Position numbers and translations under genes: made by a program. From Cristatella mucedo (taxonomy: Eukaryota; Bryozoa; Phylactolaemata; Cristatellidae): a stretch of 64,000 bases of DNA. Where the stretch lies: NCBI GenBank assembly GCA_009760855.2, contig WPIO01000026.1, positions 4,715,001 through 4,779,000 on the forward strand, in the 5' to 3' direction. The notes beneath the pieces were generated by a model. That model was not told the DNA's origin and did not search any database. It saw nothing but the letters and a program-made list of their open reading frames with translations. Within the stretch, counting starts at the first letter, position 1. The number at the start of each line of letters is the position of its first letter. Below are positions 1 to 64,000 of this stretch, one piece after another.

Positions 1-1152
1 TTTTTTGCGATATTGCACGGGGGGGGAGGGAGGAGGTAGAAGAAAGCAGGTTAGAATAGGAAAACGAATGACCCAAGCTAAACCATCATTTGCAGATGCA
101 TGGAGGACATCAAAGCCCAACATTGTGATAAAGGTACGGTTTACTGTTAGGGTAAATTTACTCAAGTGCATAAGTATCGGGAAGGTAAAGCTAGTCGCAA
201 TGGCAATCATCCACTGGCCGGTGTGTCACATAGAGCTAGTCACAATGGCAATCATCCACTCGCCTGTGTCACGGGAATAATAGTATTTAAAGTAGTAGTA
301 TTTAAAGAATGCTGGTCATGCGCAATAAAATATTGTACTACCTTGATGGAATGACACCTTCATATGCAATGGCACATTGAGGATTGTTCTAGCCCAGATC
401 TTTTCCATACGGCAATAGCATCGACATTCTGTTACACCACGCTTTCTAGCAGATGGTAGAAACTTCATCGGCAAACGATATGGAAGTTTAAGATCGTAAA
501 TATTATTCGAACCCCACTGCATGAAAGTGCAGTCTGCTCAAGTTCCCATATTGACCCATATCAGTTACACGACTGAAACACCAGTCAGGCTCTAGGCATC
601 GTATCGTACCTTGAGCAAACACTTTGCAGCACAATAGCAGCGGGAGGGACAGGGTTCAATGGCCATTGATTGTGATGCATAGCCTAATCTTCGTGCCCAC
701 AATTTATCCATAAAACTGCAAGCATGTATGACGGTGGCTTTCCCTGCATAGCTGGATAGCCACAAATCTGCATTTGCAGGTCAAAAGCACTTGAAATTAT
801 CTTTTCCACTGCATAGACCTTGACCTCGGTAAATAGATGAATGCGGCCGAAGGGTCGGCCGGATCTCCAAATAATCGTCACCGAACGCCTCGAGCCTCCT
901 CATTGCAGTACTCCGGCAAGCAAGTCCCACTCGCGACTGCGCGAGCTACGGATCGCTGCAGCTTGCAAAGTAGGCAAGCTGTCGCGGCCAAGCCGCTTCG
1001 GCCGACGGAAGAAAAGTAAAAGGTGCCCGCCGATGCTCTGCCCTCTCGAAGAAAAAAAGATGCTTGCCACCCTCAAAAAACACTGCCTCTGCCCTGCCCT
1101 CCCTGCCTTCAGAGGACGCCAGAGCAAGGCCAGTGGCATTGGAACCACTCAC
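1..1152. other. Left flank: no exon recognised
   Basis: The remaining coding exon(s) of the choline transporter should lie here or further left. I found no CHT-like GGEP or FPFKT block with usable splice sites. The stretch holds the 45-bp duplication and otherwise unique sequence. Confidence 0.5.
189..272. repeat. Tandem duplication, 45-bp period
   Basis: AGCTAGTCGCAATGGCAATC at 189 and AGCTAGTCACAATGGCAATC at 234 with following sequence; two imperfect copies left of the choline-transporter exons. Confidence 0.85.
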
Positions 1153-23194
<22,042 letters not shown>

Positions 23195-23464
23195 GCGGCC
23201 GAAGCGCACACGGCCGGGCAACTCCTCTTCGGCGGCTCGCACGGACCGCACGCCGCCGACCTTTGATTGGTCGAGGATAATCACGGACATACGCTGGCAG
23301 GTAACGAGCAGCCGCCATGTTTGTTGCGGATGTGCTCATTGGCCTTTCGCTCACCGCCCAGACGGCCGCTCTGAGGAAATCTCATTCATCTTGCGGTATT
23401 ACGCGGGTATAGCCAATCTCCATATCGGACAGCCGTTGCTCAAACCAAGCTAGACTTTACGAAG
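23195..23464. promoter_or_regulatory. Probable bidirectional promoter between SLC5A7-like and CLINT1
   Basis: Only 270 bp separate the two divergent start codons. The segment is GC- and CpG-rich with no TATA box. It has inverted CCAAT boxes (ATTGG) at 23266-23270 and 23338-23342 and a YY1-type GCCGCCATGTT at 23311-23321. TATA-less NF-Y/YY1 promoters are typical of divergent gene pairs. Transcription starts are not visible, so the exact core is inference. Confidence 0.65.
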
Positions 23465-43324
<19,860 letters not shown>

Positions 43325-43884
43325 TCGCTCTGGCTCCTTGTAAACGACTTGTCACCCGCTGCAGACCTGCTACAAAGCCGGCACAGGTGCCGAGTTTTTA
43401 TCCTGCTCCTGCCGTGTCTCATCAGGCGTGCCAGGCCAGGCAGCGACAGGGTCTGCTAAAGTAGTGACGCCAACGTCCTTGTTGTTATATTTGAAGCCTC
43501 TGTTGACATTTGATAACAAGTTTTATAACGACATGATTATGGCTTAATTAATTATGTGTACATACTGCCGAGATTGTCTCGGACTTGGCATCGGACGGCG
43601 CGTTGCATTCTTTTTTGACCCAAGTCATATGCAACCCTGGTACTTAATTGCTGTGCTGCGTGCGTTATGTACACACAGCTTGTGTGTATATATATATACA
43701 TGACAATATGTATTTTAGATTTATAAGTAACAATAAAAAGTATGCCCGGTAAAATGATTGTGATATCTCAAGTGAAACTGCAGACCAGTGAACGTGCACT
43801 GCCACTGCCTCGCTAGAATTTGCCACACCATTGTCCTCTTTGCCTAACACTGCACGGCTCGTTGTGTCTACAGCTAGAAGCTAT
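43325..43884. other. Tail-to-tail intergenic region
   Basis: 560 bp between the CLINT1 stop and the MKI67-like stop. It holds the CLINT1 3' UTR and its AATAAA at 43732; no AATAAA in minus orientation was noticed, so the MKI67-like 3' end may use a variant signal or run into CLINT1. Confidence 0.6.
43732..43737 (+). promoter_or_regulatory. Candidate polyadenylation signal of CLINT1
   Basis: AATAAA about 410 bp after the CLINT1 stop codon, in AT-rich sequence just before the convergent gene. No other AATAAA was noticed between the stop and this point. Confidence 0.5.
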
Positions 43885-63870
<19,986 letters not shown>

Positions 63871-64000
63871 CTAAAAGCAGACGAAAAAGGCTTTGAGAAC
63901 CGTTCAGTGCAAGTGCCAACGAATAATACAAGTGCCAACGTCTGCAGGACAGTTGTACCTCTGTGAATGTGTGCGTGCACGCTCGTGTGGTTGCCCAGGC

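Noticed and set aside
316-522. Minus-strand frame containing NIYDLKLPYRLPMKF as a possible next choline-transporter exon
   Set aside because: Faintly like GIYNQKFPFKTLAM of CHT1, but the phase (0) does not fit exon 9 (phase 1) without an unseen intermediate exon and the rest of the frame does not match.

Overview
This is animal (metazoan, most likely bilaterian invertebrate) nuclear DNA. The evidence is split genes with GT-AG introns, nervous-system and trafficking gene families, long dinucleotide microsatellites, many LINE and tRNA-derived SINE copies, and no bacterial-style gene packing. I cannot name the species. Most long open frames here are microsatellite read-through, transposon remnants or antisense shadows. 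The real genes had to be assembled exon by exon from protein similarity, splice sites and matching intron phase.

Three protein-coding genes are supported. (1) 1153-23194, minus strand: nine exons of a high-affinity choline transporter (SLC5A7/CHT1-like); the C-terminal end lies off the left edge or was not recognised. (2) 23465-43324, plus strand: a complete 13-exon CLINT1/epsinR gene (ENTH domain plus long disordered tail, 793 residues by my exon sum). (3) 43885-63870, minus strand: eleven exons (about 2,290 residues) of a Ki-67 (MKI67)-like protein. It has the end of an FHA domain, the PP1-docking RVSF/PELFD block, a WADVV motif, KELL-type repeats and a very long low-complexity, basic-patched last exon; the N-terminus lies off the right edge. 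All splice junctions of each gene join in phase.

SLC5A7 and CLINT1 are head to head, with start codons 270 bp apart in a GC-rich segment carrying two inverted CCAAT boxes and a YY1-like site, so they probably share a bidirectional promoter. CLINT1 and MKI67 are tail to tail, with stop codons about 560 bp apart.

Introns hold most of the repeats. One L2/CR1-like LINE family (RT with YADD, APE endonuclease remnant, TTA-repeat tail) includes two young near-identical copies at 14641-15887 and 27324-28576. An older RT family also has three remnants. Two tRNA-like SINE families are present, and one appears to share its 3' tail with the LINE. Other notable items are a 45-bp-arm hairpin in a CLINT1 intron, a LINE whose TTA tail abuts a splice acceptor of the choline transporter, a (CTG)17 tract, and a 33-bp poly-G run fused to (TG)n.

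Candidates most worth following up are the apparent invertebrate Ki-67, the shared promoter of a cholinergic gene with a trafficking gene, the LINE-supplied splice acceptor, and the intronic hairpin.
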